A DNA stretch of 64,000 bases from Kluyvera sichuanensis (lineage in GTDB: Bacteria; Pseudomonadota; Gammaproteobacteria; Enterobacterales; Enterobacteriaceae): positions 86,382 to 150,381 of the forward strand of contig NZ_JABBJF010000009.1 in NCBI RefSeq assembly GCF_014218705.1, given 5' to 3'. The notes below the pieces were generated by a model. The model searched no databases. It saw only the letters and a list, made by a program, of their open reading frames with translations, and was not told the origin of the DNA. Shown here one piece after another: positions 56,036 through 64,000 of this stretch (position 1 is the stretch's first letter; every line of letters begins with the position of its first letter). The translations under genes were made by a program, and so were the position numbers.

Positions 56036-57541
56036 ATGGACGCACTCTTACAACTCAAAGGGATCGATAAATCGTTCCCAGGCGTGAAGGCCCTTTCCGG
56101 TGCTGCGCTAAATGTCTATGCCGGGCGCGTGATGGCGCTGGTCGGCGAGAACGGCGCGGGCAAATCCACCATGATGAAAGTGCTGACCGGGATTTATGCC
56201 CGTGATGCCGGTTCATTATTATGGCTGGGCAAAGAGACCACCTTTAATGGTCCTAAATCTTCCCAGGAAGCCGGTATCGGCATCATCCACCAGGAGCTGA
56301 ACCTGATCCCGCAACTGACGATTGCCGAGAACATTTTCCTCGGCCGTGAGTTCGTGAATCGCTTTGGCAAAATCGACTGGAAAAAGATGTACGCCGAGGC
56401 CGATATCCTGCTGGCAAAACTCAATCTGCGCTTTAAGAGCGACCGCCTGGTGGGCGACCTCTCTATCGGCGATCAGCAGATGGTGGAAATTGCCAAGGTG
56501 CTGAGCTTTGAGTCGAAGGTCATCGTAATGGATGAACCGACTGATGCACTGACCGATACCGAAACCGAGTCCCTGTTCCGCGTTATCCGCGAGCTGAAAT
56601 CGCAGGGGCGCGGCATTGTTTATATCTCCCACCGTATGAAAGAGATTTTCGAGATCTGCGACGACGTCACCGTCTTCCGCGACGGGCAGTTTATTGCCGA
56701 GCGTGAAGTGGCGAGCCTCGATGAAGACCGCCTGATTGAAATGATGGTCGGACGTAAGCTCGAAGATCAGTACCCGCATCTCGATAAAGCGCCGGGTGAA
56801 ATCCGCCTGAAGGTGGACGCACTGTGTGGGCCTGGCGTAGAAAACGTCTCCTTCACGTTGCGTAAAGGCGAAATCCTGGGCGTTGCCGGGTTGATGGGCG
56901 CAGGTCGTACCGAACTAATGAAGGTGCTATACGGCGCGCTGCCGCGCACCAGCGGCTATGTAACCCTCGACGGTCATGAAGTGGTAACCCGTTCACCGCA
57001 GGATGGCCTGGCAAACGGCATCGTGTATATCTCCGAAGACCGTAAGCGCGATGGCCTGGTGCTGGGCATGTCGGTGAAAGAGAACATGTCGCTGACCGCG
57101 CTGCGTTATTTCAGCCGTGCCGGCGGTGGCCTGAAGCATAAAGACGAACAGCAGGCGGTTGGCGACTTTATCCGTCTGTTTAACGTCAAAACCCCTTCCA
57201 TGGAACAGGCTATCGGCCTGCTCTCCGGCGGTAACCAGCAGAAAGTGGCGATTGCCCGCGGCCTGATGACCCGCCCGAAGGTGCTGATCCTCGATGAACC
57301 GACGCGTGGCGTCGACGTCGGGGCGAAGAAAGAGATTTACCAGCTTATCAACCAGTTCAAGGCCGACGGCCTGAGCATCATTCTGGTCTCTTCCGAGATG
57401 CCAGAAGTCCTGGGGATGAGCGATCGCATTATTGTGATGCATGAAGGGCATCTCGGCGGTGAGTTTTCACGCGAGCAGGCCACCCAGGAAGTATTAATGG
57501 CTGCCGCAGTGGGCAAGCTTAACCGCGTGAACCAGGAGTAA
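56036..57541 (+). CDS. rbsA: Ribose ABC transporter ATPase RbsA
   Basis: 501 residues from ATG 56036, 7 nt after rbsD. Two fused ABC domains. The first has Walker [10 protein letters not shown] and Walker [12 protein letters not shown]. The second has a degenerate P-loop GLMGAGRTE, signature LSGGNQQK and Walker [12 protein letters not shown]. Energises ribose uptake with RbsC and RbsB. Confidence 0.99.
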   Translation: MDALLQLKGIDKSFPGVKALSGAALNVYAGRVMALVGENGAGKSTMMKVLTGIYARDAGSLLWLGKETTFNGPKSSQEAGIGIIHQELNLIPQLTIAENIFLGREFVNRFGKIDWKKMYAEADILLAKLNLRFKSDRLVGDLSIGDQQMVEIAKVLSFESKVIVMDEPTDALTDTETESLFRVIRELKSQGRGIVYISHRMKEIFEICDDVTVFRDGQFIAEREVASLDEDRLIEMMVGRKLEDQYPHLDKAPGEIRLKVDALCGPGVENVSFTLRKGEILGVAGLMGAGRTELMKVLYGALPRTSGYVTLDGHEVVTRSPQDGLANGIVYISEDRKRDGLVLGMSVKENMSLTALRYFSRAGGGLKHKDEQQAVGDFIRLFNVKTPSMEQAIGLLSGGNQQKVAIARGLMTRPKVLILDEPTRGVDVGAKKEIYQLINQFKADGLSIILVSSEMPEVLGMSDRIIVMHEGHLGGEFSREQATQEVLMAAAVGKLNRVNQE

Positions 57542-57546
57542 AAAAG

Positions 57547-58512
57547 ATGACAACCCAGTCTGTGGCGGGTCGCCGCTATTTCACTAAAGCATGGCTGCTG
57601 GAGCAAAAATCGCTGATAGCCCTGCTGGTGCTGATAGCGATTGTATCGACCATGAGCCCGAACTTTTTTACCGTCAATAACCTGTTCAACATCCTGCAGC
57701 AAACCTCCGTGAATGCGATCATGGCGGTTGGGATGACGCTGGTCATTTTAACGTCGGGGATCGACCTGTCCGTCGGTTCTCTGCTGGCGTTGACCGGCGC
57801 GGTCGCCGCGTCGATTGTGGGCATCGAAGTTAATGCGCTGGTGGCGGTTGCTGCCGCACTCGCATTAGGTGCCGCAATCGGGGCCGTTACCGGCGTTATT
57901 GTCGCCAAAGGGCGCGTTCAGGCGTTTATCGCCACGCTGGTGATGATGCTGTTGCTGCGCGGTGTGACCATGGTGTACACCAACGGCAGTCCGGTGAATA
58001 CCGGGTTTACCGATAACGCCGATGTCTTCGGCTGGTTCGGGATTGGTCGTCCGCTGGGCATCCCTACTCCGGTATGGATCATGGGGATTGTCTTCCTGGC
58101 CGCGTGGTACATGCTGCACCATACCCGTCTGGGTCGTTATATCTATGCGCTGGGCGGTAACGAAGCGGCAACGCGTCTTTCCGGTATCAGCGTTAATAAA
58201 GTCAAAATTATCGTCTACTCTCTGTGCGGGCTGCTGTCGGCGCTGGCGGGGATTATCGAAGTGGCGCGTCTCTCCTCTGCGCAACCGACGGCGGGTACCG
58301 GCTATGAGCTGGATGCTATCGCGGCGGTGGTGCTGGGCGGTACCAGCCTGGCAGGCGGTAAAGGTCGTATCGTCGGCACGCTTATCGGTGCGCTGATTCT
58401 TGGGTTCTTGAACAACGGTTTGAACTTGTTAGGCGTTTCTTCTTATTACCAGATGATCGTTAAAGCAGTCGTCATTTTGCTGGCGGTGCTGGTGGACAAC
58501 AAAAAGCAGTAA
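57547..58512 (+). CDS. rbsC: Ribose ABC transporter permease RbsC
   Basis: 321 residues, inner-membrane permease with about 10 TM segments. The sugar-permease motif LTSGIDLSVGSLLALTGAVAA and the coupling region GGNEAATRLSGI are present. Nearly identical to E. coli RbsC. It starts 5 nt after rbsA. Confidence 0.99.
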   Translation: MTTQSVAGRRYFTKAWLLEQKSLIALLVLIAIVSTMSPNFFTVNNLFNILQQTSVNAIMAVGMTLVILTSGIDLSVGSLLALTGAVAASIVGIEVNALVAVAAALALGAAIGAVTGVIVAKGRVQAFIATLVMMLLLRGVTMVYTNGSPVNTGFTDNADVFGWFGIGRPLGIPTPVWIMGIVFLAAWYMLHHTRLGRYIYALGGNEAATRLSGISVNKVKIIVYSLCGLLSALAGIIEVARLSSAQPTAGTGYELDAIAAVVLGGTSLAGGKGRIVGTLIGALILGFLNNGLNLLGVSSYYQMIVKAVVILLAVLVDNKKQ

Positions 58513-58539
58513 TTCACGACACTACAGGACATCTTAGAT

Positions 58540-59430
58540 ATGAACATGAAAAAACTGGCTACCCTGGTTTCTGCGGTTGCGCTGAGCGCCACCGTGAGCG
58601 CGAACGCAATGGCGAAAGACACCATTGCGCTGGTTATCTCTACCCTGAATAACCCGTTCTTCGTCTCCCTGAAGGATGGCGCGCAGAAAGAAGCCGATAA
58701 ACTGGGTTACAACCTGGTGGTTCTGGACTCACAGAATAACCCGGCGAAAGAGCTGGCTAACGTTCAGGATTTAACGGTTCGTGGCACCAAAATTCTGCTG
58801 ATCAACCCAACTGACTCCGATGCCGTAGGTAACGCCATCAAGATGGCTAACCAGGCAAAAATCCCGGTTATCACCCTGGACCGCGTCGCCTCTAAAGGTG
58901 AGGTCGTGAGCCACATTGCTTCCGATAACGTGCTGGGCGGCAAAATCGCGGGTGATTACATCGCGAAGAAAGCCGGTGAAGGTGCGAAGGTTATCGAACT
59001 GCAGGGGATTGCCGGGACTTCCGCAGCGCGCGAGCGTGGCGAAGGCTTCCAGCAGGCCGTTGCCGCTCACAAATTTAACGTCCTGGCGAGCCAGCCTGCT
59101 GATTTTGACCGTACTAAAGGCCTGAACGTGATGCAGAACCTGCTGACTGCGCACCCAGACGTGAAAGCGGTCTTCGCACAGAACGACGAAATGGCGCTGG
59201 GTGCACTGCGTGCGCTGCAGACTGCCGGTAAATCCGATGTGATGGTGGTTGGGTTTGACGGTACGCCTGATGGCGAGAAAGCGGTAAAAGATGGCAAACT
59301 GGCGGCGACTATCGCGCAGTTACCTGACCAGATCGGTGCTACCGGCGTGGAAACCGCTGACAAAGTGCTGAAAGGCGAAAAGGTCCAGGCGAAATATCCT
59401 GTTGACCTGAAGCTGGTAATTAAGCAGTAA
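58540..59430 (+). CDS. rbsB: Periplasmic ribose-binding protein RbsB
   Basis: 296 residues with a Sec signal peptide cleaved after ANAMA (about residue 25). Mature protein begins [16 protein letters not shown]. Ribose-contact residues lie in LNNPFF, DRVASKG, and [12 protein letters not shown]. It feeds the RbsAC transporter and is also the ligand carrier for Trg chemotaxis in E. coli. Confidence 0.99.
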   Translation: MNMKKLATLVSAVALSATVSANAMAKDTIALVISTLNNPFFVSLKDGAQKEADKLGYNLVVLDSQNNPAKELANVQDLTVRGTKILLINPTDSDAVGNAIKMANQAKIPVITLDRVASKGEVVSHIASDNVLGGKIAGDYIAKKAGEGAKVIELQGIAGTSAARERGEGFQQAVAAHKFNVLASQPADFDRTKGLNVMQNLLTAHPDVKAVFAQNDEMALGALRALQTAGKSDVMVVGFDGTPDGEKAVKDGKLAATIAQLPDQIGATGVETADKVLKGEKVQAKYPVDLKLVIKQ

Positions 59431-59494
59431 TAACGCGAATGCGATTCAGGCTCTCGCAGCCTGAGGGACAACATCAAAAATAAAAGCAGGGCAC

Positions 59495-59522
59495 GCGCCA
59501 CCGGTAAGTCAGCCGGTGGCGC
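59495..59522 (+). other. rbsB-rbsK intercistronic hairpin
   Basis: Perfect 10-bp stem GCGCCACCGG/CCGGTGGCGC with an 8-nt loop in the 113-nt gap. No T-run follows, so it probably stabilises the upstream message or attenuates partly. Confidence 0.65.
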
Positions 59523-59543
59523 ATCTTACCGGACACTCTGAAA

Positions 59544-60473
59544 ATGAAAACCGCAGGCAAACTCGTCGTCCTTGGCAGCATCAATGCCGATCACATTCTC
59601 AATCTTGAATCTTTCCCGACGCCTGGCGAAACCGTCACCGGTAGCCATTATCAGGTCGCTTTTGGCGGTAAAGGCGCAAACCAGGCGGTTGCCGCCGGGC
59701 GCAGCGGTGCGGATATCGCGTTTATTGCCTGCACGGGCGACGACGATATTGGTGAGCGCATCCGCAAACAGTTACAGGTTGACCGCATTGACGTTGCGCC
59801 GGTAAGCGCCGTGGCGGGCGAGTCGACCGGTGTGGCGCTGATCTTCGTGAACGGCGAAGGCGAAAACGTTATTGGTATCCATGCCGGAGCCAACGCCGCA
59901 TTATCAACTTCATTAGTCGACGCTCAGCGTGAACGCATTGCTCAGGCCGATGCGCTGCTGATGCAGCTTGAATCACCGCTGGGCAGCGTACTGTTGGCCG
60001 CGCAGATTGCCCACCAGAACCAGACCACCGTGGTATTAAACCCGGCCCCGGCGCGCGAGCTGTCGGATGAACTCCTGTCGCTGGTGGATATCATTACCCC
60101 GAATGAAACCGAAGCCGAGAAGCTGACCGGCGTGCGGGTAGAAAACGATGAAGACGCCGCGCAAGCTGCGAAGGTCCTGCATGCCAAAGGTATCGATACG
60201 GTGATCATCACTCTCGGTAGCCGTGGTGTATGGGCCAGCGTGAAGGGCGAAGGGCGTCGCGTTCCTGGTTTTAAAGTCCAGGCCATCGATACCATCGCGG
60301 CGGGCGACACCTTTAACGGTGCACTGATGACCGCGCTGCTGGAAAACACGCCGCTGGCGGATGCGCTGCGCTTTGCTCATGCAGCCGCGGCGATCGCCGT
60401 GACGCGTAAAGGCGCTCAGCCATCGGTTCCATGGCGTGAAGAGATCGACGAATTCTTACGTCAACAGGGGTAA
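59544..60473 (+). CDS. rbsK: Ribokinase RbsK
   Basis: 309 residues, PfkB family. Signature 1 GGKGANQAVAAGRSG and signature 2 DTIAAGDTFNGALM with catalytic Asp of the GAGD-like motif (AAGD). Phosphorylates ribose to ribose 5-phosphate for the pentose-phosphate pathway. It ends 3 nt before rbsR. Confidence 0.99.
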   Translation: MKTAGKLVVLGSINADHILNLESFPTPGETVTGSHYQVAFGGKGANQAVAAGRSGADIAFIACTGDDDIGERIRKQLQVDRIDVAPVSAVAGESTGVALIFVNGEGENVIGIHAGANAALSTSLVDAQRERIAQADALLMQLESPLGSVLLAAQIAHQNQTTVVLNPAPARELSDELLSLVDIITPNETEAEKLTGVRVENDEDAAQAAKVLHAKGIDTVIITLGSRGVWASVKGEGRRVPGFKVQAIDTIAAGDTFNGALMTALLENTPLADALRFAHAAAAIAVTRKGAQPSVPWREEIDEFLRQQG

Positions 60474-60476
60474 TGC

Positions 60477-61469
60477 TTGGCCACGATGAAGGATGTTGCT
60501 CGCCTGGCGGGCGTTTCCACCTCAACCGTATCGCACGTCATCAATAAAGATCGCTTCGTCAGCGAGGCGATTACCGAGAAAGTTGATGCGGCCATCAAAA
60601 CGCTGAACTACGCGCCGTCGGCGCTGGCGCGTAGCCTCAAACTGAATCAGACCCATACTATTGGCATGCTGATCACCGCCAGTACCAACCCGTTCTACTC
60701 TGAACTGGTGCGCGGCGTCGAGCGCAGCTGCTTTGAGCGCGGCTATAGCCTGGTGCTGTGTAACACTGAAGGCGATGAGCAGCGAATGAACCGCAATCTT
60801 GAGACGCTGATGCAAAAGCGTGTCGATGGGCTGCTGCTGCTGTGCACCGAAACGCACCAGCCGTCGCTGGAGATCATGCAGCGCTACCCTTCTATTCCTT
60901 CCGTGATGATGGACTGGGCACCGTTTGACGGTGACAGCGACCTGATTCAGGATAATTCGCTGTTTGGCGGCGATATGGCGACCCGTTACCTGATTGAACG
61001 CGGCCATACGCGTATTGCCTGTATTGCTGGCCCGCTGGATAAAACCCCGGCGCGTTTGCGTCTGGAGGGATACCGGGAAGCGATGCATAACGCGAAGCTG
61101 CCCATCCTGGACGGCTATGAGATTACCAGCGACTTCGAATTCGGCGGTGGTCTGGAGGCGATGCAGCAGTTGCTGAAGCATCCCGAGCGCCCGGATGCGG
61201 TCTTTGTCGGCAATGATGCCATGGCGGTCGGCGCCTATCAGGCGCTGTATCAGGCCGGTTTACGTATTCCACAGGACATGGCGGTGATTGGCTATGATGA
61301 CATCGAGCTGGCGCGCTATATGACACCGCCGCTGACCACCATTCACCAACCGAAAGATGAACTTGGCGAGCTGGCGATTGATGTGCTGATTCATCGTATC
61401 GCCCAGCCCGGGCAGAAACAGCAGCGTATGCAGCTGACGCCCGAGCTGGTGGTTCGCGGCTCGGTGTGA
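60477..61469 (+). CDS. rbsR: Ribose operon repressor RbsR
   Basis: 330 residues from a TTG start at 60477, 3 nt after rbsK; the E. coli protein has the same start ([20 protein letters not shown]). LacI family: HTH at residues 4-23, hinge helix [11 protein letters not shown], then a periplasmic-binding-protein-like ribose domain. It represses the operon at the palindromes before rbsD until ribose binds. Its stop is 2 nt from the stop of convergent hsrA. Confidence 0.98.
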   Translation: MATMKDVARLAGVSTSTVSHVINKDRFVSEAITEKVDAAIKTLNYAPSALARSLKLNQTHTIGMLITASTNPFYSELVRGVERSCFERGYSLVLCNTEGDEQRMNRNLETLMQKRVDGLLLLCTETHQPSLEIMQRYPSIPSVMMDWAPFDGDSDLIQDNSLFGGDMATRYLIERGHTRIACIAGPLDKTPARLRLEGYREAMHNAKLPILDGYEITSDFEFGGGLEAMQQLLKHPERPDAVFVGNDAMAVGAYQALYQAGLRIPQDMAVIGYDDIELARYMTPPLTTIHQPKDELGELAIDVLIHRIAQPGQKQQRMQLTPELVVRGSV

Positions 61470-61471
61470 GG

Positions 61472-62860
61472 CTAGTGCTTTTCTTTTATTAGGTTGCGGC
61501 CATCTTTCGGCCGCAGCAGCAGGAACATCAGCGCGGATATCGCCGTAATCACACCCATGGTAATAAAGGTATAGTGGAACTGATCGATGGTTGAGCCCAC
61601 GATACTCTGGTAGGAACGTAGCACCGCGGCACTGATGGCGACCCCCAGACTAATCGACAACTGTTGGGTCACCGCCAGCAGACTATTGCCGCCGCTGGCG
61701 TTATCGTCCGTCAGGTCGGCAAGCGTAATGGTGTTCATCGAGGTGAACTGCGTCGACATCGCCATCCCCAGCACCAGCAGCGGCAGAATCAGCATCCATA
61801 TCGGCATCGACGGCGATTGCAGTGAGAACTGCGCGATCATCAGGCCAATGAACAGCGTGACTCCCACCAGTGTTTTCCGATAGCCCAAACGGCGCAATAC
61901 GGCAGTGACGGTCGATTTCGCAATAATCGAACCGATAGCCGTCGGCGCCATCATGCAGCCCGCGATCAGCGCCGGATAACCAAAGCCCACCTGGAGCATC
62001 AAGGGCATCAGGAACGGTACGCAGCCGGTGCCCAGGCGTGTTGCCAGGTTTCCGGCGATACCGACGGAAAAGGTACGGGTCTTGAACAGCGACAGTGAAA
62101 TCAGCGGCGTAGGGTGCTTACGCGCGTGGCGGATATAGGCGAGCAGCAGCAGGATGCTGAGCAGGACTATCATTAATGCCACCCAGCCCGACACGATCTG
62201 CTCCCCGAGCAGTTCCATACCGATGGAGAATAGCACCAGGCTTAGCCCGAAGAGCAGGAAACCGGAGAAGTCGAAGCGCCGCCGCGGCGTGGTGAAGTTC
62301 GGCATATATTTTCGGGCGTACAGCATCCCGACAACGCCAATCGGTATGTTAATGAGGAAAATCCAGTGCCAGGTGGCCCAGGTAACGAATACGCCGCCGA
62401 GCACTGGGCCAAGAATCGGCCCAATCAGGCCCGGCATGGTGACAAAGTTAAGTACCGGCAGCAGTTCGCTGCGCGGATAGGCGCGCAGTAACGCCAGGCG
62501 CGCGACGGGCATCATCATGGCGCCGCCAATCCCTTGAATCACCCGGAAGATAACCAGCTCAGTTAATGAAGAAGAGAGCGCACAGGCCAGAGAGCCCAGA
62601 GTGAACAGGCTCACCGCTAACATAAAGACGCGGCGGGTACCGAAACGGTCGGCCAGCCAACCGCTCACCGGGATCAGCATCGCGACGGTCAGCGTATAGC
62701 TGATAATCGCCGACTGCATGGCCAGCGGCGAACGGTTCAGGCTGTGGGCGATGGCCGGAAGGGCGGTATTGAGGATGGTGGCGTCCAGCGCCTGCATAAA
62801 GAAGGCCATTGCCGCTATCCACGGCAGACCAGCCATACTCCGCGCTTTCTTTTCAGTCAT
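61472..62860 (-). CDS. hsrA: MFS transporter HsrA (YieO), DHA2 family
   Basis: 462 residues, 14 predicted TM segments. Family motifs: [17 protein letters not shown] in TM1 (motif D1), [13 protein letters not shown] (motif A) and [10 protein letters not shown] (motif C). Related to EmrB-type drug exporters. In E. coli hsrA was linked to homocysteine resistance; the substrate is not firmly known. It starts 10 nt after yieP, with which it forms an operon. Confidence 0.95.
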   Translation of the reverse strand: MTEKKARSMAGLPWIAAMAFFMQALDATILNTALPAIAHSLNRSPLAMQSAIISYTLTVAMLIPVSGWLADRFGTRRVFMLAVSLFTLGSLACALSSSLTELVIFRVIQGIGGAMMMPVARLALLRAYPRSELLPVLNFVTMPGLIGPILGPVLGGVFVTWATWHWIFLINIPIGVVGMLYARKYMPNFTTPRRRFDFSGFLLFGLSLVLFSIGMELLGEQIVSGWVALMIVLLSILLLLAYIRHARKHPTPLISLSLFKTRTFSVGIAGNLATRLGTGCVPFLMPLMLQVGFGYPALIAGCMMAPTAIGSIIAKSTVTAVLRRLGYRKTLVGVTLFIGLMIAQFSLQSPSMPIWMLILPLLVLGMAMSTQFTSMNTITLADLTDDNASGGNSLLAVTQQLSISLGVAISAAVLRSYQSIVGSTIDQFHYTFITMGVITAISALMFLLLRPKDGRNLIKEKH

Positions 62861-62870
62861 GCGATGTCCT

Positions 62871-63575
62871 CTAGACGGCTTCCCGGATATGCGGCGCGTT
62901 TAATAACGCCTGACATGCCAGAAACGCCTGCTGACCGTCGCCATCCTGGATAGCATCAACAATGGCCTGGTGGCTATCCAACTCGATTACTTCATCTTCA
63001 GTAATAGAGGTGAAATAGATGTGGTATACCGAATGGAAGAGCTTGGCGAAGGAGGTCAGAAACGGGTTCGCGCTCATTTCATAGATGTGCTCGTGCCAGG
63101 AGGTGTCGATATCAATCCAGCGAGTACGGTCGAACGCTTTCTCTAGCGTCGCCATCTCTTCCATCAATGTATTGAGGTGCGCTTTCTGTTCCGCCGTGCC
63201 TAACGTCGCGGCTAGCATGCAGGCCTGAGGCTCGAGGCTGCGGCGCAGTACCAGGAAGTGTTTCATCACCGACTGGAAGTTATCTGCGGTCAGCCACCAG
63301 GAGATAAGCTCGGTGTCGAGGAAGTTCCAGTGCGCCTGAGGCATGACGCGCGTACCGATACGCGGGCGCGGGAGCAGCATGCCTTTTGCTGAAAGGGTTT
63401 TTACCGCTTCACGAACGGCGGTTCGACTGACGCCGAAAATCTCGCCCAGTTCCATCTCGCCGGGGAGGATGCTTTCCGGCGGGTATTCACCGGTTAATAT
63501 CTTCTGGGCTATTTTCTCAGCCAGGACCCAGGAGATGTTCTTTTGAGCTGCCAGTTGCTGTGCGCTTAGAGACAT
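62871..63575 (-). CDS. yieP: GntR-family regulator YieP (FadR-type)
   Basis: 234 residues from ATG 63575, which matches E. coli and is placed 9 nt after an AGGA site; the ATG at 63584 abuts that AGGA and is too close. N-terminal winged HTH ([25 protein letters not shown]) and C-terminal FCD effector domain with metal-binding histidines ([25 protein letters not shown]). It probably controls hsrA and itself; other targets are unknown to me. Confidence 0.94.
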   Translation of the reverse strand: MSLSAQQLAAQKNISWVLAEKIAQKILTGEYPPESILPGEMELGEIFGVSRTAVREAVKTLSAKGMLLPRPRIGTRVMPQAHWNFLDTELISWWLTADNFQSVMKHFLVLRRSLEPQACMLAATLGTAEQKAHLNTLMEEMATLEKAFDRTRWIDIDTSWHEHIYEMSANPFLTSFAKLFHSVYHIYFTSITEDEVIELDSHQAIVDAIQDGDGQQAFLACQALLNAPHIREAV

Positions 63576-63689
63576 AAATGCCATTCCTATTATTTATCTT
63601 TCTTTAGTATGCCATTTGATGTGCTGAATCGGTGTTAAAAACAGCAGTTCGGGCCTTTAACGGTGCATTGCTGCACGATTTGTTGAAAA

Positions 63690-63751
63690 AGAGAGCGGGC
63701 GATAAATTATTTTAAATTTATGCTTGCGGGATCTCAATTACTCCCTATAAT
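63690..63751 (+). promoter_or_regulatory. rRNA operon promoter P1 with UP element
   Basis: TTGCGG (63724-63729), 16-nt spacer and consensus TATAAT (63746-63751), then the GC-rich discriminator GCGGCCCC. The AT-rich GATAAATTATTTTAAATTTA (63701-63720) is the UP element. This is the form of growth-rate-controlled rrn P1 promoters. Confidence 0.93.
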
Positions 63752-63797
63752 GCGGCCCCACTGAGACGGAACAACGGCAAACAAGCCGCCGGGTCAG

Positions 63798-63819
63798 CGA
63801 GTTTCTCCTGAGAAACTCG
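63798..63819 (+). other. Hairpin between rrn P1 and P2
   Basis: Perfect arms CGAGTTTCTC/GAGAAACTCG with only CT between. A similar inverted repeat is present in E. coli rrn leaders. Confidence 0.7.
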
Positions 63820-63843
63820 GCAGAGAAAGGCGAAATTAAACGC

Positions 63844-63871
63844 TTGACTCTGAAAGAGGAAAGCGTAATAT
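63844..63871 (+). promoter_or_regulatory. rRNA operon promoter P2
   Basis: TTGACT (63844-63849), 16-nt spacer and TAATAT (63866-63871), about 120 bp after P1 as in E. coli rrn operons. Confidence 0.9.
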
Positions 63872-63879
63872 ACGCCACC

Positions 63880-64000
63880 TCGCAACAGTGAGCGAAAGCC
63901 GTGTTGCACTGCTCTTTAACAATTTATCAGACAATCTGTGTGGGCACTCGAAGATACGGATTCTTAACGTCGCAAGACGATAAATGAATACCAAGTCTCT
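63880..64000 (+). other. rRNA operon leader with antitermination boxes
   Basis: boxB-like stem GCAACA...TGTTGC (about 63883-63908), boxA TGCTCTTTAACAA (63910-63922) and boxC-like TCTGTGTGGGCAC (from about 63936) form the Nus-dependent antitermination signal. The leader continues into the sequence that precedes 16S rRNA in E. coli; the mature 16S 5' end lies just beyond the window. Confidence 0.93.

Noticed and set aside
63880..64000. 16S rRNA gene start
   Set aside because: Promoters and leader boxes are present, but the sequence ends before the conserved 5' end of 16S rRNA.

Overview
The window is a contiguous piece of an enterobacterial chromosome (family Enterobacteriaceae) around the replication origin. 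Most proteins match E. coli K-12 counterparts closely over their whole length and in nearly the same order: yidE, ibpBA, yidQ, yidR, yidAB, gyrB-recF-dnaN-dnaA, rpmH-rnpA-yidD-yidC-mnmE, mdtL-yidZ, yieE-chrR, adeP, yieH, phoU-pstBACS, glmSU, atpIBEFHAGDC, rsmG-mnmG, oriC, mioC-asnC/asnA, viaA-ravA, kup, rbsDACBKR, hsrA-yieP, then the leader of an rRNA operon. It is not E. coli itself. The galactonate (dgo) genes are absent between yidR and yidA, a higBA toxin-antitoxin pair sits beside ibpB, and a pectate-lyase gene (pelX) lies between glmU and atpC. A Klebsiella/Raoultella/Enterobacter/Kluyvera-type genus fits, but the sequence alone does not settle it.

Layout. 1-9600: stress and envelope genes, with the two main accessory insertions, higBA and a three-gene outer-membrane cassette (4745-8027). 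9600-20300: the replication and ribosome-assembly core, with the dnaA and rpmH operons running divergently from a GATC-rich control region. 20300-26400: transport and regulation genes (mdtL, yidZ, yieE, chrR, adeP, yieH). 26400-34720: phosphate uptake (pst-phoU) behind tandem PhoB boxes, then the glmUS amino-sugar operon. 34720-37750: pelX with a KdgR-like operator, followed by an intergenic stretch holding a 23-codon reading frame and two matching palindromes. 37750-48250: the nine-gene F1Fo ATP synthase operon, rsmG, mnmG and oriC. 48250-55440: mioC, asnC, asnA, viaA-ravA and kup. 55440-61470: a complete ribose uptake and kinase operon with its repressor. 61470-63575: hsrA-yieP. 63690-64000: rrn P1/P2 promoters and leader; the mature 16S sequence is not reached.

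Regulation that can be read from the sequence includes a higBA operator inside the promoter spacer, ROSE-type thermometer motifs at ibpA and ibpB with a sigma-32 promoter, a PurR box inside the adeP promoter, tandem PhoB boxes at pstS, a KdgR-like palindrome at the pelX start site, CRP and RbsR sites at rbsD, and the DnaA boxes and AT-rich 13-mers of oriC.

Most of the window is conserved core. The least explained parts are the outer-membrane cassette (a beta-barrel protein, an Omp85 barrel without POTRA domains and a DUF4056 protein, joined by ATGA overlaps), the 23-codon frame at 37478-37549 with its paired palindromes, and a leader hairpin just before kup.
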